From the NCBI RefSeq assembly GCF_024397895.1, contig NZ_CP073346.1:2852001-2916000 (forward strand): a DNA stretch of 64,000 bases, in the 5' to 3' direction. Of this stretch, positions 55,060 to 63,428 are shown piece by piece (within the stretch, counting starts at the first letter, position 1; every line of letters starts with the position of its first letter). The notes beneath the pieces are model-generated. The model worked only from the letters and a program-made list of their open reading frames with translations. It searched no databases and was not told the origin of the DNA. The position numbers and the translations under genes are program-made. Origin of the DNA: Pseudomonas benzenivorans (GTDB lineage Bacteria; Pseudomonadota; Gammaproteobacteria; Pseudomonadales; Pseudomonadaceae).

Positions 55060-55728
55060 ATGATTCGATTCGAGCAGGTCGGCAAGCGTTACCCCAACGG
55101 TCACGTCGGGCTGCACGAGCTGAGTTTCCGCGTGCGCCGCGGCGAGTTCCTGTTCGTCACCGGCCACTCCGGTGCCGGCAAGAGCACCCTGCTGCGGCTG
55201 ATCCTGGCGATGGAGCGGCCGACCAGCGGCAAGCTGCTGCTGGCCGGGCAGGACCTGGCGCAGATCACCAGCGCGCAGATTCCCTACCTGCGGCGGCAGA
55301 TCGGCGTGGTGTTCCAGAATCACCAGCTGCTGTTCGACCGCAGCGTGTTCGACAACGTCGCCCTGCCCTTGCAGATTCTCGGACTGGGCAAGGCCGAGAT
55401 CGGCCAGCGGGTCGGCGCCGCGCTCGAGCGGGTGGCCCTGTCGGACAAGGTCGAGCTGTTTCCCGGCGACCTATCCACCGGTCAGCAGCAGCGCGTCGGC
55501 ATCGCCCGCGCCATCGTCCATCGTCCCGCCCTGCTGCTGGCCGACGAGCCGACCGGCAACCTCGATCCGCGCCTGGCGGCGGAGATCATGGGCGTGTTCG
55601 AGGACATCAACCGTCTGGGCACCAGCGTGTTGATCGCCAGCCACGACCTGGCGCTGATCGCGCGCATGCGCCACCGCATGCTGACCCTGCAGCGCGGCCG
55701 CCTGATCGGCGACGGGGAGGCGGTCTGA
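55060..55728 (+). CDS. ftsE: Cell division ATP-binding protein FtsE
   Basis: 222 residues. Walker A is [11 protein letters not shown], the signature region [13 protein letters not shown], Walker [13 protein letters not shown], and the switch histidine is in IASHDLAL. With FtsX it forms the ABC-type complex that activates peptidoglycan hydrolases at the septum. It overlaps ftsX by one base (TGATG). Confidence 0.96.
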   Translation: MIRFEQVGKRYPNGHVGLHELSFRVRRGEFLFVTGHSGAGKSTLLRLILAMERPTSGKLLLAGQDLAQITSAQIPYLRRQIGVVFQNHQLLFDRSVFDNVALPLQILGLGKAEIGQRVGAALERVALSDKVELFPGDLSTGQQQRVGIARAIVHRPALLLADEPTGNLDPRLAAEIMGVFEDINRLGTSVLIASHDLALIARMRHRMLTLQRGRLIGDGEAV

Positions 55729-56744
55729 TGAGCGCCACCCGCATTCCGCCACCGCAGCCGGCCCAGCGCGTCGGCGCCGCGCCGAAGAAGGCCGAGCAGA
55801 AGACCCCGGACGACGGCCCGGACTTTCGCAGCCAGTTGCACGCCTGGCTGGAAAGCCACCGCGCCAGCCTGGTCGACAGCCTGCGCCGGCTGGCCAAGCA
55901 GCCGGTCGGCAGCTTCTTCACCTGCCTGGTGATGGCGGTCGCCCTGAGCCTGCCCATGGGCCTGGCCCTGCTGCTGGATAACGTCGAGCGCCTCGGCGGC
56001 TCCTGGCAGCGCGCGGCGCAGATCTCCCTGTTCCTGCAGATCGACGCCAGCGATGCCGAGGGTGAGGGGCTGCGCGAGCTGATCGCGGCGATGGAGGATG
56101 TCGCCGAGGCCGAGTGGATCAGTCGCGAACGGGCGCTGGACGAGTTCCAGCAGCAGTCCGGCCTGGGCGAGGCGCTCAAGGAGCTGCCGGAAAACCCCCT
56201 GCCCGGCGTGGTGCTGGTCACCCCCAGGGAAATCGACAAGGCCACCCTGGAGGCCCTGCGCCTGCGCCTGGCCGAGCTGCCCAAGGTGCAGCAGGCCCAG
56301 CTCGATCTGCTCTGGGTCGAGCGCCTGACGGCGATCCTCAATCTGGGCGACCGCTTCGTCTTCGGCCTGACCCTGCTGCTGGTGCTGGCCCTGCTGCTGG
56401 TGATCGGCAACACCATTCGCCTGCACATCGAGAACCGCCGCACCGAGATCGAGGTGATCAAGCTGGTCGGCGGCACCGACAGCTACGTGCGTCGGCCCTT
56501 CCTCTATATGGGCGCGCTGTACGGCTTCGGTGCCGGCCTGCTGGCCTGGTTGGTGCTGGCCTATGGCCTGGGCTGGCTCAATGGCGCGGTGGTGCGCCTG
56601 GCCGGTCTGTACGGCAGCAACTTCGCCCTGGCCGGGGTGCCGGTGGCCGACGGTCTGTCGCTGCTGCTCGGTGCGGTGCTGCTGGGTTACATTGGCGCCT
56701 GGCTGGCCGTCGCGCGCCATTTGAGCGAGCTGGCGCCCAGGTAG
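55728..56744 (+). CDS. ftsX: Cell division protein FtsX
   Basis: 338 residues. A cytoplasmic N-terminal region (1-70) is followed by TM1 (about 68-88), a periplasmic loop of about 120 residues (90-210) that in the family contacts amidase activators such as EnvC, and three further spans at the C-terminus. The FtsX-type core RTEIEVIKLVGGTDSYVRRPFL is present. Start ATG overlaps the ftsE stop. Confidence 0.95.
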   Translation: MSATRIPPPQPAQRVGAAPKKAEQKTPDDGPDFRSQLHAWLESHRASLVDSLRRLAKQPVGSFFTCLVMAVALSLPMGLALLLDNVERLGGSWQRAAQISLFLQIDASDAEGEGLRELIAAMEDVAEAEWISRERALDEFQQQSGLGEALKELPENPLPGVVLVTPREIDKATLEALRLRLAELPKVQQAQLDLLWVERLTAILNLGDRFVFGLTLLLVLALLLVIGNTIRLHIENRRTEIEVIKLVGGTDSYVRRPFLYMGALYGFGAGLLAWLVLAYGLGWLNGAVVRLAGLYGSNFALAGVPVADGLSLLLGAVLLGYIGAWLAVARHLSELAPR

Positions 56745-56766
56745 TAACTGATTGATTTGCTTAATA

Positions 56767-56795
56767 TTGACTATCTGTAACGGAACTTGTATACG
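56767..56795 (+). promoter_or_regulatory. Sigma-70-type promoter of rpoH
   Basis: TTGACT (56767-56772), 17-bp spacer, TATACG (56790-56795), about 60 bp before the rpoH start codon in an AT-rich intergenic region. Confidence 0.7.
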
Positions 56796-56809
56796 CTTAT
56801 TCAGTCGTA
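56783..56809 (+). promoter_or_regulatory. Sigma-E/AlgU-like promoter motif of rpoH
   Basis: GAACTT (56783-56788), 16-bp spacer, TCGTA (56805-56809), overlapping the sigma-70-type promoter. The -35 is a perfect match to the sigma-E class and the -10 is partial. RpoH has an extracytoplasmic-sigma promoter in both E. coli and P. aeruginosa, which supports the reading. Confidence 0.5.
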
Positions 56810-56855
56810 TTCGGCAGTGCTAAACTGCACGCGTTTTGTGAGTCGGAGGGTTCGA

Positions 56856-57710
56856 ATGTCAACGTCCTTGCAACCTGTTCATGCCCTAGTCCCAGGCGCC
56901 AACCTGGAGGCTTACGTGCACGCGGTCAACAGCATCCCGCTGCTGAGCCCGGAGCAGGAGCGCGAGCTGGCCGAGAGTCTGTACTACAAGCAGGATCTCG
57001 AGGCCGCGCGGCAAATGGTCCTGGCCCACCTGCGCTTCGTCGTGCACATCGCCCGCAGCTATTCCGGTTACGGGCTGGCCCAGGCCGATCTGATCCAGGA
57101 AGGCAACGTCGGCCTGATGAAGGCGGTCAAGCGCTTCAACCCGGAAATGGGTGTGCGCCTGGTATCCTTCGCCGTGCACTGGATCCGTGCCGAGATTCAC
57201 GAGTTCATCCTGCGCAACTGGCGCATCGTCAAGGTCGCCACCACCAAGGCCCAGCGCAAGCTGTTCTTCAACCTGCGCAGCCAGAAGAAGCGCCTGGCCT
57301 GGTTGAACAACGACGAAGTGCATGCGGTGGCGGAAAGCCTGGGCGTCGAGCCCCACGAAGTGCGCGAGATGGAGAGCCGTCTGACCGGTCACGACATGGC
57401 CTTCGACCCGGCCAGTGACGCCGACGACGACAGCGCCTTCCAGTCGCCGGCCCAGTACCTGGAAGACCACCGTTACGACCCGGCCCGCCAGCTGGAGGAT
57501 GCCGACTGGAGCGACAGCGCCACGGCCAACCTGCATGAAGCCCTGGAAGGGCTCGACGAGCGCAGTCGCGACATCCTCTACCAGCGCTGGCTGGCCGAAG
57601 AGAAGGCCACGCTGCACGACCTGGCCGCCAAGTACAATGTCTCCGCCGAGCGCATCCGCCAGCTGGAGAAGAACGCGATGAACAAGCTCAAGGGCTCGAT
57701 CGCCGCGTAA
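56856..57710 (+). CDS. rpoH: Heat-shock sigma factor RpoH (sigma-32)
   Basis: 284 residues. Region 2 ([32 protein letters not shown], within about 60-130) and the RpoH box [15 protein letters not shown] (about 134-150) identify the heat-shock sigma factor. Region 4 ends with the helix-turn-helix [20 protein letters not shown]. The start ATG at 56856 has CGGAGGG upstream; the open frame from 56787 would run through the promoter. It is placed after ftsX and has its own promoters and a strong terminator. Confidence 0.97.
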   Translation: MSTSLQPVHALVPGANLEAYVHAVNSIPLLSPEQERELAESLYYKQDLEAARQMVLAHLRFVVHIARSYSGYGLAQADLIQEGNVGLMKAVKRFNPEMGVRLVSFAVHWIRAEIHEFILRNWRIVKVATTKAQRKLFFNLRSQKKRLAWLNNDEVHAVAESLGVEPHEVREMESRLTGHDMAFDPASDADDDSAFQSPAQYLEDHRYDPARQLEDADWSDSATANLHEALEGLDERSRDILYQRWLAEEKATLHDLAAKYNVSAERIRQLEKNAMNKLKGSIAA

Positions 57711-57725
57711 GCCGCCCAATCGAAC

Positions 57726-57751
57726 AAGCCGCACCCGGGTGCGGCTTTTTT
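57726..57751 (+). terminator. Rho-independent terminator after rpoH
   Basis: AAGCCGCACC (57726-57735) pairs with GGTGCGGCTT (57738-57747), followed by a run of T to 57751, just after the rpoH stop codon. Confidence 0.85.
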
Positions 57752-57768
57752 CTGCCTGGAGATCACCC

Positions 57769-58380
57769 GTGAAGCTGCCTCCCCTGGGTCCCTGGCACTG
57801 GCTGGTATTCGTCGCCGTCGCCTCGTTGTTCTTCGCCTGGGGCGCCTGGCTGGTGCGCGCGGCCCAGCCGGCTGCGCCGCTGCCTTGGCTGGCCGAGTGG
57901 CAAACCGAGGTACTGGCACCGCTGGCCGACGAGCGCCTGCGTCTGGCGGAGCTGGGCGCCCAGGTTGGGGGCGAGCTGTGGCTGCAGCCACGTCCGGATG
58001 GGGCGCGCCTGCTCTATCGCGGCGACTGGCGGACCGACGGCGAGACATGGCGGCTGGAGGCCGAGATCGCCTTGACTGAGGCTGAGCGCGAAAGCCTGAT
58101 GGCGGCGGCCGGACTGGGGGGCGACGACGCCGAGCAGCCGTTGGCCGCGGCCTTGCTGGCGCAGCTGGGCCATCACGGGATCATCAGTCTGACGCTCGAA
58201 CCAGTGGCCGATGTGCCCGTCGAGCGCGTGGGGGCCAGTCTCGGCCAGCCGCGCCTGCGCCTGCAGCTGGCCGAGGGCGAGGCCTGGGTCTACCCGGACC
58301 TAGGGCTGACCGCCCACGCCGCAGGCGAGCAGCTGCGGCTGCTGCAGGTCGTGCCGCGCCGGGCCTTGAGAGCGCGCTGA
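57769..58380 (+). CDS. Membrane-anchored protein of unknown function
   Basis: 203 residues starting with GTG at 57769 (GGAG upstream). One N-terminal membrane span (about 10-32: LVFVAVASLFFAWGAWLV) leads to a soluble, probably periplasmic domain rich in Leu, Ala and acidic residues (GEAWVYPDLGLTAHAAGEQL near the end). No catalytic motif is recognised. It lies between the rpoH terminator and the convergent mtgA gene (25 bp between stops). Confidence 0.65.
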   Translation: MKLPPLGPWHWLVFVAVASLFFAWGAWLVRAAQPAAPLPWLAEWQTEVLAPLADERLRLAELGAQVGGELWLQPRPDGARLLYRGDWRTDGETWRLEAEIALTEAERESLMAAAGLGGDDAEQPLAAALLAQLGHHGIISLTLEPVADVPVERVGASLGQPRLRLQLAEGEAWVYPDLGLTAHAAGEQLRLLQVVPRRALRAR

Positions 58381-58405
58381 GTCGACTGGCAACGTGCGGC
58401 GGCCG

Positions 58406-59134
58406 CTACAGCCAGTCCGGCCACCATTGCGGGCGAGCGCCCCGCAGCCGGTTCAGGTAGTGGCTGCCGCCCAGCTGCCACATCTGCTGGCGAATCCAGG
58501 CCGCGCGGCGACCGACATGGCTGTTCGGCCGGCTGGCGCTCCAGTTCCGCGGGTTCGGCAGCACGGCTGCCAGCAGGCTGGCGCGCTGGCGCGACAGGTA
58601 AGGTGCTGCGGTGCCGAAATGATGACGCGCGGCGGCCTCCGCGCCGAACACCCCTTCACCCCACTCGGCGCTGTTGAGGTAGACCTCGAGAATCCGTTGC
58701 TTCGGCCAGAGCAGCTCGATCAGCGCGGTGAACCAGACCTCCACGCCCTTGCGCAGCCAGCTGCGGCCGGACCAGAGGAACAGGTTCTTGGCCACCTGCT
58801 GGCTCAGCGTGCTGGCGCCGCGCACCGAGCCGCCCTGGCGGTTGTGGCTGAGTGCCGCGCGGATCGCCGCGATATCGAAGCCCCAGTGTTCGGCGAACTT
58901 CTGGTCCTCGGCGGCGATCACCGCCAGCTTGAGGTCGTCGGGCAATTCGCTCCAGGGGCGCCAGCTCCGTTGCAGGTCGATCGGCTGGCCATCGATCCAG
59001 GATTCAACCTTGCGCTCGACCATCAGCGCCGTACCGGGCGGTGGCACCCAGCGCAGCAGCAATACCAGCAGGGCCGTGGCGGCCATGAAGTAGAGCAGCA
59101 GTTTCAACAGTTGGCGGCGGATGGAGCGGAACAT
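58406..59134 (-). CDS. mtgA: Monofunctional peptidoglycan glycosyltransferase
   Basis: 242 residues. An N-terminal membrane anchor (about 12-32) is followed by a GT51 domain with the catalytic glutamate in IAAEDQKFAEHWGFD, the GASTLSQQVAKNLFLW motif, and the ILEVYLNSAEWGEGVFGAEAAA stretch. It polymerises lipid II into glycan strands without a transpeptidase domain. The ATG at 59134 places the anchor at the usual distance; the longer frame to 59245 runs into the promoter of the divergent DUF423 gene. Confidence 0.96.
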   Translation of the reverse strand: MFRSIRRQLLKLLLYFMAATALLVLLLRWVPPPGTALMVERKVESWIDGQPIDLQRSWRPWSELPDDLKLAVIAAEDQKFAEHWGFDIAAIRAALSHNRQGGSVRGASTLSQQVAKNLFLWSGRSWLRKGVEVWFTALIELLWPKQRILEVYLNSAEWGEGVFGAEAAARHHFGTAAPYLSRQRASLLAAVLPNPRNWSASRPNSHVGRRAAWIRQQMWQLGGSHYLNRLRGARPQWWPDWL

Positions 59135-59201
59135 GCGAGCTTGGCCGGCGGGGGAATGGCGGCCATTATACTGGTCGCCTTCGAATTGTCTGGAGTGACC
59201 C

Positions 59202-59573
59202 ATGGCTCGTCTGTGGTTGTTGTTGGCCGCCTTGGCCGGATTCACCGGGGTCGCCTTCGGCGCCTTCGCCGCCCATGGTCTGAAGAGCCGGCTCAGCGTC
59301 GACCATCTGGCGGTATTCCAGACCGCCAGCCACTATCAGCTGATTCACGGCCTTGCCCTGTTCGGCGTCGCCCTGCTGGCGCGCCAGGTCCCCGGGCGTC
59401 TGATGAACCTGGCCGGGGCGCTGTTCGCCCTGGGCATCCTGCTGTTCTCCGGCAGCCTGTACCTGCTGGCGCTGAGCGGCTACAGCAGATTCGGTATCAT
59501 CACCCCGTTCGGTGGTCTGGCCTTTCTCGGCGGCTGGCTGTGCCTGGGGTTGGCGGCCTGGCGACGGACCTGA
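59202..59573 (+). CDS. DUF423 family membrane protein (YgdD-like)
   Basis: 123 residues with four hydrophobic spans: MARLWLLLAALAGFTGVAFG, then HYQLIHGLALFGVALLA, NLAGALFALGILLFSGSLYLL, and GGLAFLGGWLCLGLAAW. The GAFAAHGL motif after the first span and TPFGGLAFLGGW near the end are the DUF423 signatures. Function is unknown. A TATACT box at 59167-59172 is a likely -10. Confidence 0.87.
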   Translation: MARLWLLLAALAGFTGVAFGAFAAHGLKSRLSVDHLAVFQTASHYQLIHGLALFGVALLARQVPGRLMNLAGALFALGILLFSGSLYLLALSGYSRFGIITPFGGLAFLGGWLCLGLAAWRRT

Positions 59574-59614
59574 CCCGTGCGTCAGGAAGGCTGGACGAAT
59601 GGCGCCCTTTAGCC

Positions 59615-59643
59615 TTGGTCGGCGCCGATGATCGGGCTAGAAT
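59615..59643 (+). promoter_or_regulatory. Sigma-70-type promoter of thiS
   Basis: TTGGTC (59615-59620), 17-bp spacer, TAGAAT (59638-59643), 33 bp before the thiS start codon. Confidence 0.55.
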
Positions 59644-59676
59644 GCCGTCCCCCTCTCAAGATGTGACCGCTCCGTC

Positions 59677-59877
59677 ATGCACATTCAGTTGAACGGTGAA
59701 GCATTCGAGCTGCCCGATGGCCAGACCGTCGCCGACCTGCTCGGCCGCCTGGACCTGGCCGGCCGGCGCATTGCGGTGGAACTCAATCTGGACATAGTGC
59801 CACGCAGCCTGCACGCCAGCACCGCGCTTCGCGACGGTGACCGGGTCGAAGTGGTGCATGCCATCGGCGGCGGCTGA
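59677..59877 (+). CDS. thiS: Sulfur carrier protein ThiS
   Basis: 66 residues of ubiquitin-like fold ending in the diglycine tail (HAIGGG) that is adenylated and thiocarboxylated to donate sulfur for the thiazole ring of thiamine. [18 protein letters not shown] is typical of the family. thiG follows after 46 bp in the same transcript. Confidence 0.95.
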   Translation: MHIQLNGEAFELPDGQTVADLLGRLDLAGRRIAVELNLDIVPRSLHASTALRDGDRVEVVHAIGGG

Positions 59878-59923
59878 GGCCGCCGCCAACCACGTCCCCG
59901 TCATCAGCCCCGAGGAGTCTTTC

Positions 59924-60718
59924 ATGAGCCACGTTCGCAGCGACAAGCCCTTCACCCTGGCCGGCCGTACCTACCAGTCCCGCCTGCTGGTCGGCACCGG
60001 CAAGTATAAGGACCTCGAGGAGACCCGCGCGGCCATCGAGGCCTCGGGTGCGGAGATCGTCACGGTCGCGGTGCGCCGCACCAATATCGGTCAGAACCCC
60101 GGCGAGCCGAACCTGCTCGAGGTGATCTCGCCGGAGCGCTACACCATCCTGCCGAACACCGCCGGTTGCTACGACGCCGAGGAAGCCGTGCGCACCTGCC
60201 GCCTGGCCCGCGAGCTGCTGGACGGGCACAAGCTGGTCAAGCTGGAGGTGCTGGCCGACCAGAAGACCCTGTTCCCCAACGTGATCGAGACCCTCAAGGC
60301 CGCCGAAGTGCTGGTCAAGGACGGCTTCGACGTGATGGTCTACACCAGCGACGACCCGATCATCGCCCGCCAGCTGGCCGAGATGGGCTGCATCGCGGTG
60401 ATGCCGCTGGCCGGCCTGATCGGCACCGGCCTGGGCATCTGCAACCCCTACAACCTGCGCATCATCCTCGAAGAGGCGACGGTGCCGGTGCTGGTCGATG
60501 CCGGGGTCGGTACGGCCTCCGACGCCACCATCGCCATGGAGCTGGGCTGCGAGGCGGTGCTGATGAACAGCGCCATCGCCCATGCACAGAACCCGGTGCT
60601 GATGGCCGAGGCGATGAAGTACGCCATCGAGGCCGGACGCCTGGCCTACCTGGCCGGGCGCATGCCGAAGAAGCTCTACGCCAGCGCGTCCTCGCCGCTG
60701 GACGGCCTGATCCGCTGA
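59924..60718 (+). CDS. thiG: Thiazole synthase
   Basis: A 264-residue TIM-barrel enzyme making the thiazole phosphate moiety of thiamine from DXP, dehydroglycine and ThiS-thiocarboxylate. [19 protein letters not shown], the Schiff-base lysine in [10 protein letters not shown] (about Lys106), [12 protein letters not shown] and [18 protein letters not shown] are present. The ATG at 59924 with GAGGAG upstream is the start; the frame open to 59837 overlaps the end of thiS. Confidence 0.97.
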   Translation: MSHVRSDKPFTLAGRTYQSRLLVGTGKYKDLEETRAAIEASGAEIVTVAVRRTNIGQNPGEPNLLEVISPERYTILPNTAGCYDAEEAVRTCRLARELLDGHKLVKLEVLADQKTLFPNVIETLKAAEVLVKDGFDVMVYTSDDPIIARQLAEMGCIAVMPLAGLIGTGLGICNPYNLRIILEEATVPVLVDAGVGTASDATIAMELGCEAVLMNSAIAHAQNPVLMAEAMKYAIEAGRLAYLAGRMPKKLYASASSPLDGLIR

Positions 60719-60759
60719 GTGCTGGCCGACTCTCGACCTATCGATTCCAAGAGTGCCCC

Positions 60760-61479
60760 ATGACTGAATCCCACGACCCCTCGGCTGAGGCCGAGGCCAC
60801 GCGCCCATTGCGCACCATCAAGAGCTTCGTCATGCGCGCCGGGCGCATGACCGAAGGCCAGCAGCGCGGCCTCGACCAGGGCTGGCCGCGATTCGGTCTG
60901 CGCCTGGAGGACGCTGCCCAGGACTTCGACCAGGTGTTCGGCCGCAGTGCGCCGCGCACCTTCGAGATCGGCTTCGGCATGGGCCACTCCCTGCTGGAAA
61001 TGGCGGCGGCCGCTCCGGAGCAGGACTTTATCGGCGTCGAGGTGCACCGACCGGGCGTCGGCGCGCTGCTCAACGGCCTGATGACGCAGAATCTGAGCAA
61101 CGTGCGCGTCTACAGCTGCGATGCCCTGGAGGTGCTGCGCCAGTGCGTGGCCGACGCCAGCCTCGACCGCCTGCTGCTGTTCTTCCCGGACCCCTGGCAC
61201 AAGGCCCGTCACCACAAGCGGCGGATCGTCCAGCCGGCCTTCGCCGAGCTGGTGCGGCAGAAGCTCAAGATCGGTGGCGTGCTGCATATGGCGACCGACT
61301 GGCAGCCCTACGCCGAGCATATGCTCGAAGTGCTGAGCGCGGCGCCGGGCTACAGCAACCAGGCGGTGGACGGGCAGTACGTGCCGCGCCCGGCGGAACG
61401 GCCGATCACCAAGTTCGAGCGCCGCGGCGAACGCCTCGGCCATGGCGTGTGGGACCTCAAATTCCAGCGCACTACCTGA
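60760..61479 (+). CDS. trmB: tRNA (guanine-N7-)-methyltransferase
   Basis: 239 residues. SAM-binding [15 protein letters not shown], the catalytic [15 protein letters not shown], and the terminal [19 protein letters not shown] define TrmB, which makes m7G46 in tRNA. It follows thiG after 41 bp; the thiS-thiG-trmB order is the usual one in pseudomonads. Confidence 0.96.
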   Translation: MTESHDPSAEAEATRPLRTIKSFVMRAGRMTEGQQRGLDQGWPRFGLRLEDAAQDFDQVFGRSAPRTFEIGFGMGHSLLEMAAAAPEQDFIGVEVHRPGVGALLNGLMTQNLSNVRVYSCDALEVLRQCVADASLDRLLLFFPDPWHKARHHKRRIVQPAFAELVRQKLKIGGVLHMATDWQPYAEHMLEVLSAAPGYSNQAVDGQYVPRPAERPITKFERRGERLGHGVWDLKFQRTT

Positions 61480-61497
61480 GCCGAACCCGTAGACTCC

Positions 61498-61519
61498 CGG
61501 CGCTGCTCGAGCAGCGCCG
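61498..61519. terminator. Perfect 22-bp palindrome after trmB
   Basis: CGGCGCTGC (61498-61506), TCGA centre, GCAGCGCCG (61511-61519): 9-bp perfect arms with a self-complementary 4-nt centre, 18 bp after the trmB stop. No T-tract follows, so its use as a terminator is likely but not certain. Confidence 0.5.
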
Positions 61520-61624
61520 CCATCGGGATGATGGCAGAAGATCGGGACCACCCGACGCCAGGACGGCACCCCACCTCGACGACTCCGATAAAGCGCGGTC
61601 ACTAACGCGCGAAATAAGAAAAGG

Positions 61625-61646
61625 CGGCGCACGCTCGGCTGCGCCG
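61625..61646 (+). promoter_or_regulatory. Hairpin directly before the ribosome-binding site of the DUF1329 gene
   Basis: CGGCGCA (61625-61631) and TGCGCCG (61640-61646) form a perfect 7-bp stem with an 8-nt loop, immediately followed by TGAGGAG, the Shine-Dalgarno sequence of the GTG start at 61660. Confidence 0.35.
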
Positions 61647-61659
61647 TGAGGAGAATGCT

Positions 61660-63003
61660 GTGTTGCGAACACTTCCACTGCTGTTGTTGGCGGCCCTGGC
61701 GCTGCCCGCGCAGGCCAAGATCGACGCCGTCCAGGCTGCGCGCCTGGGCCAGGACCTGACGCCCCTGGGCGGTGAGCGGGCCGCCAGTGCCGACGGCACC
61801 ATCCCCAGCTGGCAGGGTGGCCTGGCCCAGCCGCCGGCCGGCTACCGGGCGGGTGCGCACCATCCCGATCCCTATGCCGCCGACACCCCGCTGCACCAGG
61901 TCGACGCCGGCAATCTCGAGCAGTTCCGTTCCCGCCTGTCGGCCGGTCACCAGGCACTGCTGGCGCGGCACCCCGACTACTTCCTGCGCGTCTACCCGAC
62001 CCGGCGCAGCGCCGCGGCGCCGCAGCGGATCTACGACGCCACCCGCTTCAACGCCCTCAACGCCGAGCTGATCTCCGGCGGTAACGGCGTCGCCGGAGTC
62101 GCCGCGGGGGTGCCCTTCCCGGTGCCGGAGAACGGTCAGCAGGCGATCTGGAACCACATCATGCGCTACCGGGGCGAGCAGATTCGCATGGTCACCAACC
62201 AGGCGGCGGTGCTGGCCAATGGCGCCTATACCCTGCTCAAGCTGGAGCGCGACATCTACTTCCGCTATGGCCGCGAAGACGTCAGCCCGCAGGACCTGGA
62301 CAACACCCTGTTCCATTACCGCTACAAGGTGGTCGCCCCGGCCAAGCTTGCCGGCTCGGCGCTGCTGGTGCAGGAGACCCTCGATCAGGTGCTGGCGATC
62401 CGCAAGGCCTGGCGCTTCAGTCGCGGCGAACGCCGGGTGCGGCGCCTGCCGATGCTGGCCTACGACAGCCCCCAGCCGGACACCAACGGCATGGCCACCG
62501 CCGACATGGTCGACACCTACAACGGCGCCCCGGATCGCTATACCTGGCAGCTGCTGGGCAAGCAGGCGCTGCTGGTGCCCTATAACAGCTACGCGGTGCA
62601 CCAGCGCGGCATCCCCTACGACAGCATCCTGCAACGCAACACGGTCAACCCGGGGCTGCTGCGCTATGAACTGCACCGTGTCTGGCTGGTCGAGGCCGAG
62701 CTGCGCAAGGGCTTCCGCCATCCCTATGCCAAGCGCCGCTTCTACCTGGACGAGGACAGCTGGCAGATCCTCGCGGTGGACCTGTACGACGACGAGGGGG
62801 AGCTGGTCGGCCTGCAGGAGAGCCACCCGATCAGCTACTACGAGGTGCCGATGTTCGGCAGCACCCTGGAGACGCTCTACGACTTGAAGGGGGGACGCTA
62901 CTTCGTCGACGGCCTGGACAACAACGAGCCGATGTACGATTTCGCCGCCGACCTTGGCCCGCGTGACTTCACCCCGCAGGCGCTGCGCCGCGTCGGCAAC
63001 TGA
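61660..63003 (+). CDS. DUF1329 exported protein
   Basis: 447 residues with a signal peptide (about 1-19, ending LPAQA). The family opening ARLGQDLTPLGGERAASADGTIP is present, followed by repeated beta-rich segments such as YNGAPDRYTWQLLGKQALLVPYN. DUF1329 proteins have a LolA/LolB-like fold in the periplasm and are usually encoded beside a DUF1302 outer-membrane protein and an RND transporter, as parts of a hydrophobic-compound transport system. Neither partner is present here, so the role is open. The start is GTG at 61660 with GAGGAG upstream. Confidence 0.85.
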   Translation: MLRTLPLLLLAALALPAQAKIDAVQAARLGQDLTPLGGERAASADGTIPSWQGGLAQPPAGYRAGAHHPDPYAADTPLHQVDAGNLEQFRSRLSAGHQALLARHPDYFLRVYPTRRSAAAPQRIYDATRFNALNAELISGGNGVAGVAAGVPFPVPENGQQAIWNHIMRYRGEQIRMVTNQAAVLANGAYTLLKLERDIYFRYGREDVSPQDLDNTLFHYRYKVVAPAKLAGSALLVQETLDQVLAIRKAWRFSRGERRVRRLPMLAYDSPQPDTNGMATADMVDTYNGAPDRYTWQLLGKQALLVPYNSYAVHQRGIPYDSILQRNTVNPGLLRYELHRVWLVEAELRKGFRHPYAKRRFYLDEDSWQILAVDLYDDEGELVGLQESHPISYYEVPMFGSTLETLYDLKGGRYFVDGLDNNEPMYDFAADLGPRDFTPQALRRVGN

Positions 63004-63023
63004 GAACGGGCTAGTTATCGTGG

Positions 63024-63050
63024 AAAAGCCGCCGCATCAGGCGGCTTTTT
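63024..63050. terminator. Bidirectional terminator after the DUF1329 gene
   Basis: AAAAGCCGCC (63024-63033), 6-nt loop, GGCGGCTTTT (63040-63049), then T: a perfect 10-bp stem with A/T flanks serving the DUF1329 and DUF3392 genes. Confidence 0.88.
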
Positions 63051-63067
63051 CGTGTCTGGGGCTGGCG

Positions 63068-63391
63068 CTAGCCGCGATCGGCCAGCACGCCGATGAGGAA
63101 GAACACCAGCAGCAGCACCGGGGCCAGGGTGTAGTTGTTGAAGTGCCCCAGACCCTGGGACAGCCAGGGGGTCAGGAAGACGATCGCCAGGCCGTAGCCC
63201 AGGGCGCAGACCAGCACGAAGATCAGGGTGCGCAGGAAGAAGTTGAGGCTGCCGATGCTGCGCTGCACCCAGGCGTTGATCCCCGGGCCGAACAGCACGA
63301 ACAGGGTGGCCATGATCGCCAGGGAGATGTCGTACAGGTGGCCGCGGCTCCAGCGCGACAGGGTGGCGATCAGCTCGAGTAGCAGGTCCAT
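63068..63391 (-). CDS. DUF3392 family membrane protein
   Basis: 107 residues with three predicted membrane spans (about 20-38, 52-74 and 86-104). The family features LVLFGPGINAWVQ-like segment (FVLFGPGINAWVQRSIG) and the tail PVLLLVFFLIGVLADRG are visible. Function is unknown. It lies downstream of hemW on the same strand with a 37-bp gap, so the two are probably co-transcribed. Confidence 0.8.
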   Translation of the reverse strand: MDLLLELIATLSRWSRGHLYDISLAIMATLFVLFGPGINAWVQRSIGSLNFFLRTLIFVLVCALGYGLAIVFLTPWLSQGLGHFNNYTLAPVLLLVFFLIGVLADRG

Positions 63392-63428
63392 GCGGGGTCC
63401 TTAGCGCCGCGGGCGCACGAAGAGTCGG

